In this document: positions 1 to 5,795 of the stretch, piece by piece
How positions within the stretch are numbered: the stretch's first letter is position 1
Layout: each line of letters opens with the position of its first letter
From: Actinomycetes bacterium
Lineage (GTDB): Bacteria > Actinomycetota > Acidimicrobiia > Acidimicrobiales > SZUA-35
Reading direction: 5' to 3'
NCBI GenBank assembly: GCA_024227975.1
Contig: JAAETV010000070.1
Span: forward strand, 1 to 15,520
DNA: 15,520 nt
Notes under the pieces: model-generated
Databases searched by the model: none
What the model was told of the DNA's origin: nothing
Seen by the model: only the letters and a program-made list of their open reading frames with translations
Made by a program: the position numbers and the translations under genes

Positions 1-106
1 AGGCGTCAGCCGACACAAGACGTTCGATCAGGTCGGGGGTTGCCCCCTTGCTGATCGCTCCCTGGCGGTAGGTCTCGTCGTCACGAAGGAGGCGCAGATC
101 GATCAC
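1..106 (-). CDS. serS: Seryl-tRNA synthetase, N-terminal part (runs off the window)
   Basis: The reverse strand from a GTG at 104-106 reads V/M-IDLRLLRDD, then an arm-like stretch to the window edge (about 35 residues). MIDLRLLRxD is the very characteristic N-terminus of bacterial seryl-tRNA synthetase, which charges tRNA-Ser (and tRNA-Sec) in the cytoplasm; the N-terminal part forms the long coiled-coil arm that contacts the tRNA. In-frame codons upstream of the GTG reach a TGA without another usual start. There is no good Shine-Dalgarno; a TACGGT box lies 7 nt upstream, so translation may be leaderless. It is last in a leftward gene run, 74 nt after the small membrane protein. Only the 5' end is visible, so catalytic motifs cannot be checked. 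The identification rests on a short but distinctive stretch. Confidence 0.82.
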   Translation of the reverse strand, partial: MIDLRLLRDDETYRQGAISKGATPDLIERLVSADA

Positions 107-113
107 GATCGTG

Positions 114-119
114 ACCGTA
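114..119 (-). promoter_or_regulatory. Putative -10 box (TACGGT) for leaderless serS
   Basis: TACGGT on the minus strand lies 7 nt before the serS GTG, so transcription would begin at or next to the start codon. The same arrangement recurs before several other genes in the window. No convincing -35 is visible. Confidence 0.4.
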
Positions 120-180
120 CTGTCTCCAGCCCCGACTCGCGATCAGTTATGGCCGATCAATTGGAACCAATCAGCCCAAC

Positions 181-339
181 TCAGTAATTGGTGTCGAGCA
201 GCTCACTATCGCCATGACGTCTCTCGGCATCTTTTCGCAACAGCTCGCCGAAGGCAGCCGCCGCCCCCATGGTGCTCATGAGAAACCCGACGGGGATGAC
301 GACCACGAGGATCACAGCGAAGATGATGGCAACGAGCAT
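181..339 (-). CDS. Small single-pass membrane protein of unknown function (52 aa)
   Basis: An ATG at 337-339 opens a 52-residue frame ending with TGA at 181-183. Residues 2-20 are almost entirely hydrophobic (LVAIIFAVILVVVIPVGFL), giving one clear transmembrane segment. A short Ala/Gly stretch and a charged tail (LLRKDAERRHGDSELLD) follow. A GAGG Shine-Dalgarno lies 7 nt upstream, inside the end of the RidA gene, whose stop codon is only 9 nt before this ATG, so the two are probably translationally coupled. I do not recognise a family. The N-terminal segment could also be an uncleaved signal anchor. The strong Shine-Dalgarno, hydrophobic-then-charged layout and operon position support a real gene. 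Confidence 0.65.
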   Translation of the reverse strand: MLVAIIFAVILVVVIPVGFLMSTMGAAAAFGELLRKDAERRHGDSELLDTNY

Positions 340-348
340 GATTCGACC

Positions 349-696
349 TCAGCCTCGGTAGGCCCAAGCCTCGATCTCGATCGAAGCACCAATGGGAAGG
401 GCAGCGACGGCCACCGCCGAGCGGGCGGGCCGGTGATCGCCAAACGCGTCGAGGTAGATGGTGTTCATCTCGGCGTAGTCGCCCATGTCGGTCAGGAAGA
501 CGGTGGTCTTGGTCACATCGTCGAGGCTGGCTCCCTTGGAAGCGAGCAGGCCAGCCATGTTGGCCATGGCCTGCCTCAGCTCGGCCGCCATTCCCCCGTC
601 CACCAACGAACCGTCGGCGATGCCGACCTGACCGGAGCAGATCAGCCACGGACCTGCTTCGACGATGGGGGTGTAGGGGCCTACCGGTTTGCTCAC
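349..696 (-). CDS. RidA family (YjgF/YER057c/UK114) enamine/imine deaminase
   Basis: The 115-residue product has the family hallmarks: GPY near the N-terminus (residues 6-8), ICSGQVG at 19-25, the HRPARSAV segment with the carboxylate-binding Arg at residue 92, and IEIEAWA at the C-terminus with Glu107 at the spacing of the catalytic Glu of E. coli RidA. Family members are cytosolic trimers that hydrolyse reactive enamine/imine intermediates released by PLP enzymes, or act on related substrates in catabolic operons. The start is a GTG at 694-696; a TAGGGT box 7 nt upstream suggests its own leaderless start. It lies 39 nt after the Mo-hydroxylase-like fusion gene and 9 nt before the small membrane protein gene. 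RidA paralogues beside xanthine-dehydrogenase-like genes are common in purine/pyrimidine catabolic loci, but no such pathway is evident here. Confidence 0.9.
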   Translation of the reverse strand: MSKPVGPYTPIVEAGPWLICSGQVGIADGSLVDGGMAAELRQAMANMAGLLASKGASLDDVTKTTVFLTDMGDYAEMNTIYLDAFGDHRPARSAVAVAALPIGASIEIEAWAYRG

Positions 697-703
697 GGTC
701 GCG

Positions 704-709
704 ACCCTA
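704..709 (-). promoter_or_regulatory. Putative -10 box (TAGGGT) before the RidA gene
   Basis: TAGGGT on the minus strand ends 7 nt before the GTG start. This spacing places the transcription start at the start codon, suggesting an internal leaderless promoter within the leftward cluster. Confidence 0.35.
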
Positions 710-735
710 GCCGAAACGGCCCCCGACGCACCCTG

Positions 736-2427
736 TCAGCGTCCCGACCCAGCATCGGCCACCGACCCCCCGATCACCGGCACGCCGACAGGCCAGTCCT
801 GATCCCAACCAGCAGCCAACCAGGTAGCGGCCGCGACGGCAGCAAACACCGCATCTGAGCCATTGCGGGGCTCACCCTGGCCGGCCTCGATCGTGATCTC
901 GATGGGTGGGGTATCGACGGCGCGGGTCACACCAAAGCTGCGGATCGTGAGGTCGTGGATGGTGCCATCGTCTCCGACGGTGAGGGCCTCTCCCGTGACC
1001 CACGACCACGCCATATGGGCCGCCCCGATGCAGTAGGAACGCAGGATGACCTCGTCGAGCACCAGCCCGCAGCTGACGATGGCCCGGATCACGGGCCCTG
1101 ACGGACCATTGTCAACGATCTCGGCCGATGCTGTAGCCCCATTGGGGGCCGTCACCGATGCCAGATGGCCCCGCGCCCCGGCCAGCAATACCAGGGCCTC
1201 GGCCCACCCTGCAGCCCGGATGGCAGCCGAGGTCGACGGCCCGACACCAGGGTTGGCGAACTCCACCACCTCGATACCGGGGGCGACGGCGGCCACCGCT
1301 TCAGCGATCCCGGGGGTGGCGATCACGTTGAGCACCCCGGTGCCATCAGGCCTGGCGCCCCCGGCCACCGGGGGTCGTTTCGGGCCCCATCGAGTGACGT
1401 CTTCCCGGGAGGCCAGAGCGAGCACGGGACGCTGGTGATGATCGGCCAGGGTGCGGGCCGCCTCCTCGACGGGTGAGGTTGACTTGGCCCCGAAGGCACC
1501 CCCATTGGCCGCGATCGGGGCCGGCTCACCCCCGGGCTCGCACCAGGAAGCGTCGGTCTCCAGGTAGGCGGGCTCGACCCAGGTCGTGCGCAAGGTTGCG
1601 GCCCAGGCCCCGTCGGGAACGGTGAGAGGCCAGGAGTGCTTGGCTGTGGTCCGCCGCCCCTGGATCCTGCCCAGGGCGGCCCGGGCCTCCCCCGTCGAGT
1701 CCCCAACGACCCAGCCGCCGGCCCCGTCGCTGAGGGCGATCATGGCATCGGCCGGGGCCTCGTCGGCGCTGAACCCGGCGCGGCCGAGGGCCACTTCGGG
1801 CCCCACCTTCTGGGCCGTGCCCCCCTCGAGGCGAGCCCTTCGTTCGGCCGCCTCGCACTGGCTCGGGCTGCGCTCGAAGCTGACCGGGGGGTCGGCGTGG
1901 AACCGGTCCCAGGCCTCGCTGATCGTCTGCCAACCGGTACAACGGCACAGGTGAGCCAACAGGGCCTGGCCCACCGGATCCCGCCCCTTCGGCCCAGTCC
2001 TACCACCAACCCCAGCCTGACCTTGGTGACCAGCCCCAACCGATCCCCCACCTACCTCGGTGGGTGAGAGCGAGCGGGAGAGGGCGTCGAAACGGACGAT
2101 GATCCCTGGCGTGCAGAAGCCGCACTGGCTGGCCCCGGTGGCGGTGAAGGATTGGGCCCAACGGTCCCGTCGATCAGCTTCGAGCCCGCCAACGGTGGTG
2201 ACAGCCCGACCAGCCACCCGCTTCACCGGAGTCACGCACGCCACCCGGGGCTGGCCGTCGACCAGGACCGTGCAGCACCCGCACTGACCCTGGGGGCTGC
2301 ATCCGTCCTTCAGGTCGGTCTTGCCCAGCTGGTGGCGAAGGAGGTCGAGGAGGGTCCCGGCCCCGTCGTCGGCCACCACCTCTACACCGTCGACAGTCAA
2401 TCCCACACTGCGTTTGTCGATGGTCAC
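736..2427 (-). CDS. Fused xanthine dehydrogenase-family protein: [2Fe-2S] small subunit plus reduced large-subunit-like region
   Basis: The N-terminal ~180 residues are a CoxS/XdhC-type iron-sulfur subunit. The plant-type cluster ligands are C43, C49, C52 and C64 (GCSPQGQCGCCTV). The second cluster ligands are C102/C105 (QCGFCTPG) and C161/C163 (LCRCTGW). A Gly-rich insert of about 25 residues separates CGFC from CRC. The remaining ~380 residues resemble a compressed Mo-cofactor large subunit: AANGGAFGAK near residues 306-315, a SREDVTRWGPKRP segment, and a C-terminal GQGEP with Glu519 at the position of the catalytic Glu. A normal large subunit is about 750-800 residues, so roughly half is missing. 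The frame is open up to an ATG at 2502. I prefer GTG 2427 because it begins V/M-TIDKRSVGLTVDG, as family members do, and has a TATCCT box 7 nt upstream. It leads the cluster with RidA. Electron transfer is plausible; Mo-hydroxylase activity is uncertain. Confidence 0.85.
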   Translation of the reverse strand: MTIDKRSVGLTVDGVEVVADDGAGTLLDLLRHQLGKTDLKDGCSPQGQCGCCTVLVDGQPRVACVTPVKRVAGRAVTTVGGLEADRRDRWAQSFTATGASQCGFCTPGIIVRFDALSRSLSPTEVGGGSVGAGHQGQAGVGGRTGPKGRDPVGQALLAHLCRCTGWQTISEAWDRFHADPPVSFERSPSQCEAAERRARLEGGTAQKVGPEVALGRAGFSADEAPADAMIALSDGAGGWVVGDSTGEARAALGRIQGRRTTAKHSWPLTVPDGAWAATLRTTWVEPAYLETDASWCEPGGEPAPIAANGGAFGAKSTSPVEEAARTLADHHQRPVLALASREDVTRWGPKRPPVAGGARPDGTGVLNVIATPGIAEAVAAVAPGIEVVEFANPGVGPSTSAAIRAAGWAEALVLLAGARGHLASVTAPNGATASAEIVDNGPSGPVIRAIVSCGLVLDEVILRSYCIGAAHMAWSWVTGEALTVGDDGTIHDLTIRSFGVTRAVDTPPIEITIEAGQGEPRNGSDAVFAAVAAATWLAAGWDQDWPVGVPVIGGSVADAGSGR

Positions 2428-2434
2428 GGAGGCG

Positions 2435-2444
2435 AGGATACGGT
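2435..2444. promoter_or_regulatory. Overlapping divergent -10 boxes between the XDH-like fusion gene and the lipoprotein gene
   Basis: On the minus strand TATCCT (2435-2440) ends 7 nt before the GTG at 2427. On the plus strand TACGGT (2439-2444) ends 8 nt before the ATG at 2453. The boxes share two base pairs and face opposite ways, so one 25-bp gap appears to serve two leaderless genes. No -35 elements are convincing. Confidence 0.45.
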
Positions 2445-2452
2445 CGTTGACG

Positions 2453-3364
2453 ATGCCTGGACGACTATCACGCCGGCGTTTCGTCCTGGGTGGGGCAGCC
2501 ATCGGGTTGTTGGCCTCCTGCTCCGAGCGTGACTCGGCTGCCGATCAGGTCCAACTCGTGCACCTGTTCAGCACCGACCGGGTGATCGCGGCCGGTCAAC
2601 CCCAACGCGTCCCGTTCGCTGTCGTCAACCAGAGCGGCCTCGACATCGTCGATGGGGCCGAGGTACCAGTCCGAGTCTTGGCCGAAGGCGAGATCATCGA
2701 GGAGGTCACGGTGGCGGCCCTCGTCGTCAACCATGACCATGTGAACCCTGACATCGACCCTGACCATCAACACGCCGACCTGCTGCGCTACTTCCCTCTG
2801 CGGGTCACCCTGCCGGTTCCCGGGATCTACGACCTCGAGGTGGATTTCGGCCAGGGCAGGATCGGGCGCCTCCCCGTCCAGAGCTTCGACCTCGACGAGA
2901 TCTCGGTTGTCGTCCCCGGCCAAGCCATGCCGGCCCTGCAGACCCCGACGTTCACCGACCCGGCCGGCGTCAGTCCCATCTGCACCCGTGCCCCCGAACC
3001 ATGCCCCTTCCATGAGGTGACGGTGGCCGAGGTTCTCGATACCGGCTCGCCCCTAGCCCTGCTCGTCGCCACCCCAGCCTTGTGTCGCACGGCGTATTGC
3101 GGACCCGTGGTCGAGACCCTGATCGAGGAATCCGGCGACTTCCCAGACGTGACCGCTATCCACCTGGAGCTCTACGCAAACGCCGATGAGGTGGCGGGAA
3201 ACTACAACGATGAAGCCCTCAATCTCGCCTCCCAGGTCGAGGCCCTCGGCTTGGAGTTCGAACCCTCGCTGATACTGGTCGACGCCAGCGGGATCATCGT
3301 CGACCGGATCGACAACCTGTTCGACGCCAGTGAGCTACGAGGGGCCCTGGCCGCCCTGGCCTGA
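2453..3364 (+). CDS. Tat-exported thioredoxin-fold lipoprotein
   Basis: From ATG 2453 the product (303 aa) begins with a twin-arginine signal, SRRRFVLGG at residues 6-14, and a lipobox LASC with Cys23. It should therefore be exported folded by Tat and lipid-anchored outside the membrane. Residues ~30-150 look beta-rich (Ig/CopC-like, with a His/Asp-rich HDHVNPDIDPDHQHAD stretch that could bind metal). Residues ~175-303 look like a thioredoxin/Sco-like domain with CRTAYC (C211, C216) and an extra pair C177/C184 (ICTRAPEPC). The C-terminus PSLILVDASGIIVDRIDN resembles the end of a redoxin fold. Likely roles are extracytoplasmic disulfide or metal handling. The frame extends upstream to 2321, but that part overlaps the divergent gene and the signal peptide fixes the start near 2453; a TTG at 2447 is an alternative. 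Confidence 0.82.
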   Translation: MPGRLSRRRFVLGGAAIGLLASCSERDSAADQVQLVHLFSTDRVIAAGQPQRVPFAVVNQSGLDIVDGAEVPVRVLAEGEIIEEVTVAALVVNHDHVNPDIDPDHQHADLLRYFPLRVTLPVPGIYDLEVDFGQGRIGRLPVQSFDLDEISVVVPGQAMPALQTPTFTDPAGVSPICTRAPEPCPFHEVTVAEVLDTGSPLALLVATPALCRTAYCGPVVETLIEESGDFPDVTAIHLELYANADEVAGNYNDEALNLASQVEALGLEFEPSLILVDASGIIVDRIDNLFDASELRGALAALA

Positions 3365-3377
3365 GCAGGAATGGAAA

Positions 3378-3421
3378 GGAGGGAGCGAGACCGCATCGCC
3401 CACACGGTCTCGCATCCCTCC
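3378..3421 (+). terminator. Long GC-rich hairpin after the lipoprotein gene
   Basis: GGAGGGAGCGAGACCG pairs with CGGTCTCGCATCCCTCC, leaving one bulged base and a loop of about 11 nt. It starts 14 nt after the TGA stop. There is no T tract, so it would be a non-canonical terminator or an mRNA-stabilising structure. Confidence 0.55.
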
Positions 3422-3423
3422 GT

Positions 3424-3456
3424 GCTCGAACCCCAGGCGGAGAACGGGGTTCGAGC
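3424..3456. repeat. 11-bp perfect inverted repeat (GCTCGAACCCC / GGGGTTCGAGC)
   Basis: The arms at 3424-3434 and 3446-3456 are perfectly complementary, with an 11-nt loop. It follows the preceding hairpin by 2 nt. The right arm contains GGTTCGA, as tRNA T-arms do, but no tRNA fold is present. Confidence 0.6.
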
Positions 3457-3481
3457 GATCATGCGCCGTAGCGCATGATCG
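3456..3481. repeat. 11-bp perfect inverted repeat with a CGTA tetraloop
   Basis: CGATCATGCGC (3456-3466) and GCGCATGATCG (3471-3481) are perfectly complementary around CGTA. It shares its first base with the previous repeat, so the two hairpins stack back to back or compete at that base. Confidence 0.65.
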
Positions 3482-3537
3482 AACTACTGCTGAGCTGGAT
3501 CAGAAGGAGCCACCCAGAGACTTTCCAGTACGAGCAT

Positions 3538-3582
3538 CACGTCCTCCTCCAAGGTCGGTCGCACTAGAGGACGTGGCGACCG
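3538..3582. repeat. Two interleaved inverted repeats (pseudoknot-like or switch-like)
   Basis: CACGTCCTC (3538-3546) pairs with GAGGACGTG (3567-3575). Inside its loop, CGGTCGC (3556-3562) pairs with GCGACCG (3576-3582), directly after the first right arm. The pairings interleave, so they could form a strained pseudoknot or, more simply, two alternative states. Confidence 0.5.
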
Positions 3583-3720
3583 TCACACCAGTCGCGGACT
3601 TTTTGAAATTCTTGGCCGCCAGGTTCTGAGTCGCGACTGATCTAGGGTTTGGTGAGTCATTAATCATGATTGCTCGCGACTTGCCAATTGGCCCCACCCC
3701 CTATCGAGTACACCGCGCCG

Positions 3721-4293
3721 ATGAGAATCGGGATGACAGCGGGGGCTGAGTCACGCCAACGGGCGACGAGCGAGGCGGCAGCGAAGGCGACACCCGACCC
3801 CGAAGACCTGCACAAACTCGTGGTCGAACAGGGCGACGCCATCTACCGGCTCGCCCTGTCGATTGTTCGCGACCCCTCCCTGGCCGAGGACGTTGCCCAG
3901 GAGACGCTGGTCAAAGCATGGCAGGCGTTGCCAAGCCTGCGCGATGTCTCATCACTGCGAAGCTGGGTCCTGCGGATCGCCCACAACACCTCCATTTCGA
4001 CCCTGCGTACCCGGCGAGCCGTCGTCGTCGATCCCCACGATTTCCCTGAAGCGGAATCAAACCCCGACACGTCAGTGGAGAGCCGGGTCCAGAGTGGGGC
4101 CGTCATGAGCGACTTCATCGACGCTCTCGACACCCTCGACGACCTGTCGCGCAGCATCGTGGTGTTGCGCGAGCTGGAGGGCATGTCCTATGACGAGATC
4201 GCAGAGGTGTTGGACATACCACTACCGACGGTCAAGACGCGCCTACTGCGGGCTCGTCGCCGATTGGGAGCGAACTTGAGGGAGTGGACATGA
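3721..4293 (+). CDS. ECF-type RNA polymerase sigma factor
   Basis: The product is about 190 aa. Region 2 is clear: YRLALSIVRDPSLAEDVAQ, then ETLVKAWQAL and LRSWVLRIAHNT. Region 4 is also clear: LDDLSRSIVVLRELEGMSYD followed by EIAEVLDIPLPTVKTRLLRA, the promoter-recognition helix-turn-helix. Region 3 and region 1.1 are absent, as in extracytoplasmic-function sigma factors. The start is uncertain: ATG 3721, ATG 3736 and TTG 3670 are in frame and none has a clear Shine-Dalgarno. The stop overlaps the anti-sigma start as ATGA. Autoregulation is likely from family precedent, but I cannot point to a definite ECF promoter. The partner is the HxxxCxxC protein just downstream, which suggests control by redox or zinc status, or by the downstream membrane protein. 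Confidence 0.92.
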   Translation: MRIGMTAGAESRQRATSEAAAKATPDPEDLHKLVVEQGDAIYRLALSIVRDPSLAEDVAQETLVKAWQALPSLRDVSSLRSWVLRIAHNTSISTLRTRRAVVVDPHDFPEAESNPDTSVESRVQSGAVMSDFIDALDTLDDLSRSIVVLRELEGMSYDEIAEVLDIPLPTVKTRLLRARRRLGANLREWT

Positions 4294-4610
4294 GATTCCG
4301 TCATCCACGAACGGCTGCTCTCCAACAATGGCTGTCGGGGGCCGTCGACGATGACGTGGAGAAGCACGTTGGCACCTGCCAGCACTGTGCCACCGTGTTG
4401 GAAGAGCTCGACACCCGAGAAGAGGTCACCATCGGCCACGCCCTGGCCGAGGCCCTGGCTCCGCCCGAGGATTTGACGGAACGTCTGGTGGCCGGGGTCA
4501 ACGCTAAGCTCTCTTCCCGCCAGGTCGTTGGCGTGGTTGCCGACCTGTTCGGAGCTGGGATCGAGACGACACGACTGCTGCTGATCGAGGACACTGATGA
4601 CAACAACTGA
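4290..4610 (+). CDS. Zinc-binding anti-sigma factor (ZAS type, soluble)
   Basis: ATG 4290 overlaps the sigma-factor stop and has GAGGGAG 5 nt upstream. The 106-aa product carries the ZAS signature HVGTCQHC (H26, C30, C33) after an N-terminal helix (TAALQQWLSGAVDDDVEKH). In such proteins the His, two Cys and another residue bind zinc and the helices wrap around the ECF sigma factor; some release it on thiol oxidation. No transmembrane segment follows, so it should be cytosolic, unlike many anti-sigma factors. The C-terminal half (QVVGVVADLFGAGIETTRLL) is moderately hydrophobic and might dock on the membrane protein encoded next, whose ATG lies 14 nt inside this gene. A GTG at 4284 is a poorer start. 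Confidence 0.85.
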   Translation: MRFRHPRTAALQQWLSGAVDDDVEKHVGTCQHCATVLEELDTREEVTIGHALAEALAPPEDLTERLVAGVNAKLSSRQVVGVVADLFGAGIETTRLLLIEDTDDNN

Positions 4611-5343
4611 CTGGATAGTGGTAGCCATCGCCATGCTGGGCGGGATCCTCATAGGCACCATTGCCTCCCGGATAGTCAACAGCATCATCGGCTCTGAGTC
4701 TCGACCCGATCCGGTTCGCAACGCCGCCGGACCGCTGTCGAGCCTGGTGTTGTGGGCTGGCATTGTCGGCGGATTGATCGTGGCCCTGGGGGTTGTGTCG
4801 CCGAACGCTCTCGAACAGCTACCGAAGGACGTCATCAACTTCATTCCCCGGGTCATCTCCGCCGCCATCGTGGTGATCGTGGCCAATGTTGGCGCGGCGT
4901 TCGCTCAGACGGCGTTGGCTCCTGCCCTGGGACGGATGCCAAGCTCGGTCCAGCGGCAGATCTTGAGCGCGGTCCGGATCTCCATCCTGACCCTGGCCAC
5001 CTTGCTGGCCGTGCGCCAGCTCGGTTTTGACACAACGGTGATCAACATCGGTGTGGCTGCGGTGCTATTCGGAGCTTCGGGAGCCGTGATGCTCCTGATC
5101 GGCCTCGGTGGGCGCGACGTGGCCGAGGAGGTGGCCTCCACGAGGGTTCTACGCCGCCTGCTGAACCCGGGTGACCAGGTCCATCTGGAGGATGTGAGGG
5201 GCCAAGTCATGACCGTGCATCCGACAACGGTCGAGATCGCCTCCGATACTGGCGAAATTCTGCTGGTGCCCTCGTCACGCTTCGTGACCGGCACATTTTC
5301 GATCGTGAGGTCCGATCCCGACCAAGCCTCAACCGAGAAGTAA
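4597..5343 (+). CDS. MscS-like membrane protein in the sigma-factor operon
   Basis: The 248-aa product has about five hydrophobic segments, near residues 6-27, 47-68, 85-108, 124-142 and 147-170. The last is Gly/Ala-rich (GVAAVLFGASGAVMLLIGLG), like the pore helix TM3 of MscS. A small beta domain follows (NPGDQVHLEDVRGQVMTVHP ... GEILLVPSSRF, residues 190-230), matching the MscS beta domain. The large alpha/beta cytoplasmic vestibule of classical MscS is missing, so the protein ends right after the beta domain. The start overlaps the anti-sigma gene by 14 nt, with GAGG 6 nt upstream. Co-translation with sigma and anti-sigma genes suggests it senses membrane tension or sends a signal to the anti-sigma factor. 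Channel activity is an inference from fold. Confidence 0.8.
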   Translation: MTTTDWIVVAIAMLGGILIGTIASRIVNSIIGSESRPDPVRNAAGPLSSLVLWAGIVGGLIVALGVVSPNALEQLPKDVINFIPRVISAAIVVIVANVGAAFAQTALAPALGRMPSSVQRQILSAVRISILTLATLLAVRQLGFDTTVINIGVAAVLFGASGAVMLLIGLGGRDVAEEVASTRVLRRLLNPGDQVHLEDVRGQVMTVHPTTVEIASDTGEILLVPSSRFVTGTFSIVRSDPDQASTEK

Positions 5344-5374
5344 GCGTCAGCCGATTAGCTCCTCGGCCGGTTTG

Positions 5375-5410
5375 ACCCCGGCTTCGGGGTGGCCTCGAGT
5401 AGGCCCATTT
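5375..5410 (+). terminator. Tandem hairpins with T-rich tail after the sigma-factor operon
   Basis: ACCCCG-GCTT-CGGGGT (5375-5390) is followed immediately by GGCCT-CGAGT-AGGCC (5391-5405) and then CATTTTCT. The second stem plus the short T run is the best terminator candidate; it starts about 30 nt after the TAA stop. Confidence 0.6.
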
Positions 5411-5463
5411 TCTCCACGACGCTAAAATGGTTGGCCTACACGGAGAATGCCCCGGAGGTTCAC

Positions 5464-5787
5464 GTGATAGCTGTCACCGATTCAGCGGCAACCAAGGTCA
5501 AGGAACTACTCGATGAGGAAGGTGACGAGTCGTTGGCCCTTCGAGTGGCCGTCCACAACGGTGGTTGCTCAGGCTTCAGCTACGAGATGTTCTTCGATGG
5601 TGAGACAGCCAGCAACGATCAGTCGATCGAGCACGGCGGGGTCCGGGTGATCGCCGATCCGGCCAGCGCCCAGCTCCTCGTCGGAGCCACCCTCGACTAC
5701 ATGGACGGTGCCCAGCAGACCGGATTCTCGATCGACAACCCGAACGCTGCCCAGCAGGGCTGCAGTTGCGGCGGCAGCGAGGCGTAG
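5464..5787 (+). CDS. Iron-sulfur cluster carrier, HesB/IscA/ErpA (A-type) family
   Basis: From GTG 5464 (GGAGG 5 nt upstream) the product is 107 aa, the usual A-type carrier length. The three conserved cysteines are in HNGGCSGFSYEM and near the C-terminus in GCSCGGS. These hold a [2Fe-2S] or [4Fe-4S] cluster between subunits for delivery to apo-proteins. FSIDNPNA before the last cysteines is also family-typical. The frame is open upstream to 5389, but that part covers the preceding terminator and has no Shine-Dalgarno. Potential clients in the window include the [2Fe-2S] fusion protein and WhiB. IscA, ErpA and SufA cannot be told apart from sequence alone. It appears to be monocistronic, in its own unit between two terminator-like structures. 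Confidence 0.93.
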   Translation: MIAVTDSAATKVKELLDEEGDESLALRVAVHNGGCSGFSYEMFFDGETASNDQSIEHGGVRVIADPASAQLLVGATLDYMDGAQQTGFSIDNPNAAQQGCSCGGSEA

Positions 5788-5795
5788 TCCTAGGC

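Larger units (their letters stand above)
3365..3720. other. Intergenic region of about 350 bp rich in inverted repeats
   Basis: No credible gene is present between the lipoprotein stop and the sigma-factor start. The region holds four strong inverted repeats at 3378-3421, 3424-3456, 3456-3481 and 3538-3575, a fifth that overlaps the last (3556-3582), and two short palindromes: AGTCGCGACT at 3629-3638 and AATCATGATT at 3662-3671. A TAGGGT at 3643-3648 could be a -10 box for the sigma-factor operon. Open frames here are antisense or short and lack family features. An unannotated small RNA is possible. Confidence 0.6.

Noticed and set aside
206..858. Open frames antisense to or overlapping RidA (147 aa minus, 214 aa plus)
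   Set aside because: They are other-frame shadows of the RidA and small membrane protein genes; the compositions are biased and show no family features.
2060..2532. Short plus-strand frames over the 5' part of the XDH-like gene
   Set aside because: They are antisense to clear [2Fe-2S] motifs and have no recognisable features.
3362..3474. Possible UGA selenocysteine read-through of the lipoprotein gene, with a hairpin 14 nt after the TGA and 37 further open codons
   Set aside because: The thioredoxin-like domain already ends normally, the extension has no family feature and the hairpin lacks an obvious SECIS-type apical loop. It was worth a look only because selAB are present.
3424..3480. 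tRNA-like sequence (GGTTCGA) in the intergenic hairpins
   Set aside because: No acceptor, D or anticodon arm can be drawn around it; it is part of a simple inverted repeat.
3666..3749. 27-codon frame (ATG 3666 to TGA 3747-3749) overlapping the sigma-factor start, a possible upstream peptide
   Set aside because: It has no Shine-Dalgarno and no conserved pattern visible; it could be chance in GC-rich DNA. It would be worth revisiting only with ribosome profiling.
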